Shown here in pieces: positions 62,508-64,000 of a stretch of DNA of 64,000 bases (position 1 is its first letter; each line of letters opens with the position of its first letter). Source of the DNA: DASRDB01 sp035652815 (GTDB taxonomy: Bacteria; Chloroflexota; Ktedonobacteria; Ktedonobacterales; Ktedonobacteraceae); the NCBI GenBank assembly GCA_035652815.1, contig DASRDB010000015.1, forward strand, positions 1 through 64,000, in the 5' to 3' direction. A program made the position numbers and the translations under genes. The notes under the pieces were generated by a model that searched no databases, was not told the origin of the DNA, and worked only from the letters and a program-made list of their open reading frames with translations.

Positions 62508-62885
62508 ATGTCAGACCTTTCTGGTCAGGATTTCTGGACGCTGCTAAAAGTGGGGTATCGTCCCGTTGGAATGGTGATGGGAAGCTGCGTGTACCATGTT
62601 GCTCATCAGAGTCTGGGCCAGTGGTTGAAGCAGGTAGGCCAGAATGTAGAAATGGCGAACTATACCCAGGCGCTCTACGACGCCCGCGAACTGGCGATGG
62701 AACGCATGCAGGCCGAGGCGGGAAATCTTGCCGCCCAGGGCGTGGTCGGCATGGCCGTCAAGGAGCGGAGTCATGGTTGGGGTTCGCACGTCATCGAGTT
62801 TTTTGCTGTCGGCAACGCTGTTGTGCCGGTATCCGATGACCACAGAGTGCAGCCGCCTGCTCTCACGCTTTCTATGAATGATTAG
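62508..62885 (+). CDS. YbjQ-type heavy-metal-binding-domain protein, possibly N-terminally shortened
   Basis: This 125-residue protein resembles the C-terminal half of YbjQ-type (DUF74) proteins: SDLSGQDFWTLLKVGYRPVGMVMGSCVYHVAHQ (about 2-34), then ARELAMERMQAEAGNLAAQGVVGMAV and the SHVIEFFAVGNAVVP end. In related actinobacterial and chloroflexotal proteins, as I remember them, an upstream half of about 130 residues is present; here it is missing. A stop codon at 62487 blocks upstream extension. ATG 62508 lacks a good ribosome binding site; TTG 62496 with AGGTAGAG is an alternative. It could be a remnant or a genuine short form. Confidence 0.65.
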   Translation: MSDLSGQDFWTLLKVGYRPVGMVMGSCVYHVAHQSLGQWLKQVGQNVEMANYTQALYDARELAMERMQAEAGNLAAQGVVGMAVKERSHGWGSHVIEFFAVGNAVVPVSDDHRVQPPALTLSMND

Positions 62886-63123
62886 TTTGTAGTGACGCGA
62901 TGATGGATTTTTACCAAGAAAGAGAGGATATCCAGGCCTGTCATCCTGAGCGCAGCGAAGGATCTCGGTCACGAGCCGAATCCAACGTCGAGGCCGGAGA
63001 TCCTTCGCTGCGCTCAGGATGACATAGGGCAAGCATTCCCTCATATTTTGTAAAAAATCATCATCGCGTCCGGCTTCTCGCGTCGATTCACAAGCCGGGC
63101 GTGATTCATCGCGTCACTACAAA
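62886..63123. mobile_element. 238-bp MITE-like element with 18-bp terminal inverted repeats
   Basis: TTTGTAGTGACGCGATGA at 62886-62903 is repeated as a perfect reverse complement at 63106-63123. It begins directly after the stop codon of the YbjQ-like gene. AG flanks both ends, which may be a 2-bp target duplication or chance. The ends share TGTAGNNACGCG with the element at 54536-54615. It encodes nothing and contains the nested inverted repeat at 62940-63023. Confidence 0.55.
62940..63023. repeat. 26-bp inverted repeat containing CCTGAGCGCAGCGAAGGATC
   Basis: A 26-base arm (62940-62965, GTCATCCTGAGCGCAGCG...) pairs perfectly with 62998-63023 around 32 bases. From memory, near-identical sequence is common as an intergenic repeat in many bacterial genomes, including Chloroflexota and Acidobacteriota. 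It lies inside the larger element at 62886-63123. Confidence 0.75.
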
Positions 63124-63135
63124 AGCCGGATTGGC

Positions 63136-64000
63136 CTATTCGGTAATCAATTCTCTTCCAACAGCCTTTGCCACCTCGCCAATCTGTGGCATGAGATCCT
63201 GGAATTGCGCAATAGTCAGCGATTGCGCTCCGTCCTTCAAGGCCTCGTCGGGGTTAGGATGGACTTCGATCAGCAGGCCATCCGCTCCGGCGGCGACGGC
63301 AGCTAAAGACATCGCGGGAACGAGGTGGCGATGTCCCGTACCCTGGCTGGGGTCGGCGACGATGGGCAGGTGCGAAAGGCGTTTAATCACAGGAATGGCG
63401 CTAATATCCATCGTGTTGCGGGTGGCTTTTTCAAAGGTGCGGATACCGCGCTCACACAGGATCACGTTGGGGTTGCCCTGCGAAAGAATGTATTCAGCAG
63501 CCAGCAGCCATTCCTCGATGGTGGCGGACATGCCGCGTTTCAGCATGACAGGCTTCTCTGTGCGACCAACTTCATCTAGCAGGAAGTAGTTCTGCATGTT
63601 GCGCGTACCGATCTGGAGAATGTCGGCGTATTCGCAGACGAGTTCAACATCGGCGGGTGTCATCACTTCGGTAATCACGGCCATGCCGAATTCGTCTCGT
63701 GCCTTTGCCAGCAGCTTCAAGCCTTCCTCGCCCATGCCGCGAAAACCGTAGGGCGAGGTCGAGGGCTTAAAGGCTCCGCCGCGTAAAATGACGGCTCCCT
63801 CTTTGCGCACTGCTGCGGCGGTGGTCATCAACTGCTTTTCGCTTTCGACGGTGCATGGCCCCGCCATCATCACTACCTGGTGCCCGCCGATGCGCACCAC
63901 GCCATCAGAGACGCAGGCGGCAGGCACCTCGACAATGGTATTGAGCGGATGAAATTCGCGGCTGGCAAGTTTATAGGGCTTGGAGACGCGAATGACCTGT
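63136..64000 (-). CDS. aroF: 3-deoxy-7-phosphoheptulonate synthase (DAHP synthase), N-terminus outside window
   Basis: The reading frame continues to the right edge, giving about 288 residues of a class I, AroA-beta/KDO8PS-type DAHP synthase. This enzyme joins PEP and erythrose 4-phosphate in the first step of aromatic amino acid synthesis. Motifs seen are VMMAGPCTVESEKQL, LRGGAFKPSTSPYGFRGMG, ADILQIGTRNMQNY, GNPNVILCERGIRTFE, LPIVADPSQGTGHR and GADGLLIEVHPNPDEALKDG. The residues before VRIGGHQ (VIRVSKPYKLASREFHPLNTIVEV, within the partial N-terminus) suggest a fused N-terminal ferredoxin-like regulatory domain beyond the window. Confidence 0.93.
   Translation of the reverse strand, partial: QVIRVSKPYKLASREFHPLNTIVEVPAACVSDGVVRIGGHQVVMMAGPCTVESEKQLMTTAAAVRKEGAVILRGGAFKPSTSPYGFRGMGEEGLKLLAKARDEFGMAVITEVMTPADVELVCEYADILQIGTRNMQNYFLLDEVGRTEKPVMLKRGMSATIEEWLLAAEYILSQGNPNVILCERGIRTFEKATRNTMDISAIPVIKRLSHLPIVADPSQGTGHRHLVPAMSLAAVAAGADGLLIEVHPNPDEALKDGAQSLTIAQFQDLMPQIGEVAKAVGRELITE

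Overview
This window looks like a chromosomal segment from a Ktedonobacteria-type member of the Chloroflexota. That is an inference from gene content, not from a marker gene: serine/threonine kinases with large extracellular domains, an ABC exporter fused to an FHA domain, many membrane-anchored beta-propeller proteins, a form II CO-dehydrogenase-like enzyme, secreted starch- and arabinan-degrading enzymes, and many strong intergenic hairpins. No rRNA, tRNA, CRISPR array, phage or complete insertion sequence was recognised. Two genes run off the window: a channel-type membrane protein at the left edge and DAHP synthase at the right edge.

Layout. 1-6.4 kb: a truncated mechanosensitive-channel-like gene, nicotinate phosphoribosyltransferase (pncB), and a molybdenum hydroxylase operon in small-large-medium order with the form II signature. 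6.5-14.8 kb: a small unknown protein, a membrane alkaline-phosphatase-superfamily protein, two membrane-anchored beta-propeller proteins, and the ABC exporter-FHA fusion. 14.8-17.7 kb: a secreted arabinofuranosidase-like hydrolase and a LacI-type regulator, each preceded by a perfect palindrome. 17.9-24.4 kb: three kinase genes in a row, the promoter-proximal one degenerate (a probable pseudokinase). 24.7-33.5 kb: a nitrilase-fold protein without its cysteine nucleophile, an M29 aminopeptidase, an acidic unknown protein, an M14 carboxypeptidase, an MFS transporter and an S9 peptidase. These last genes suggest peptide turnover and uptake.

33.66-43.57 kb is the most striking region. Ten mostly overlapping genes on the + strand follow one near-consensus promoter whose 17-bp spacer is almost entirely a perfect 14-bp palindrome. 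They encode a PEP-synthase-like dikinase split over two separated genes, a GntR/FCD regulator, two cyclase-family metal hydrolases, a three-subunit molybdenum hydroxylase, a fumarylacetoacetate-hydrolase-family enzyme, a small ABM monooxygenase and a histidine phosphatase. I read it as an uncharacterised catabolic pathway, probably for an aromatic or N-heterocyclic compound, in which ATP-dependent phosphorylation may activate the substrate. The substrate cannot be told from sequence.

43.6-64 kb: a beta-propeller lipoprotein, mtaB, a DUF2085 membrane protein, a glutaredoxin-like protein, a 58-residue membrane peptide, a sigma-like/zinc-finger pair, typA, a cytosolic GH15 enzyme, a DUF1786 protein, a secreted glucoamylase with two starch-binding modules, a DUF4177 protein, a helix-turn-helix protein, an SCP2 protein, a QueD-like enzyme, a patatin, a C39-like protein, a YbjQ-type domain protein and DAHP synthase. 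Two short elements here, at 54.54 and 62.89 kb, share the terminal motif TGTAGNNACGCG and look like non-autonomous (MITE-like) repeats.
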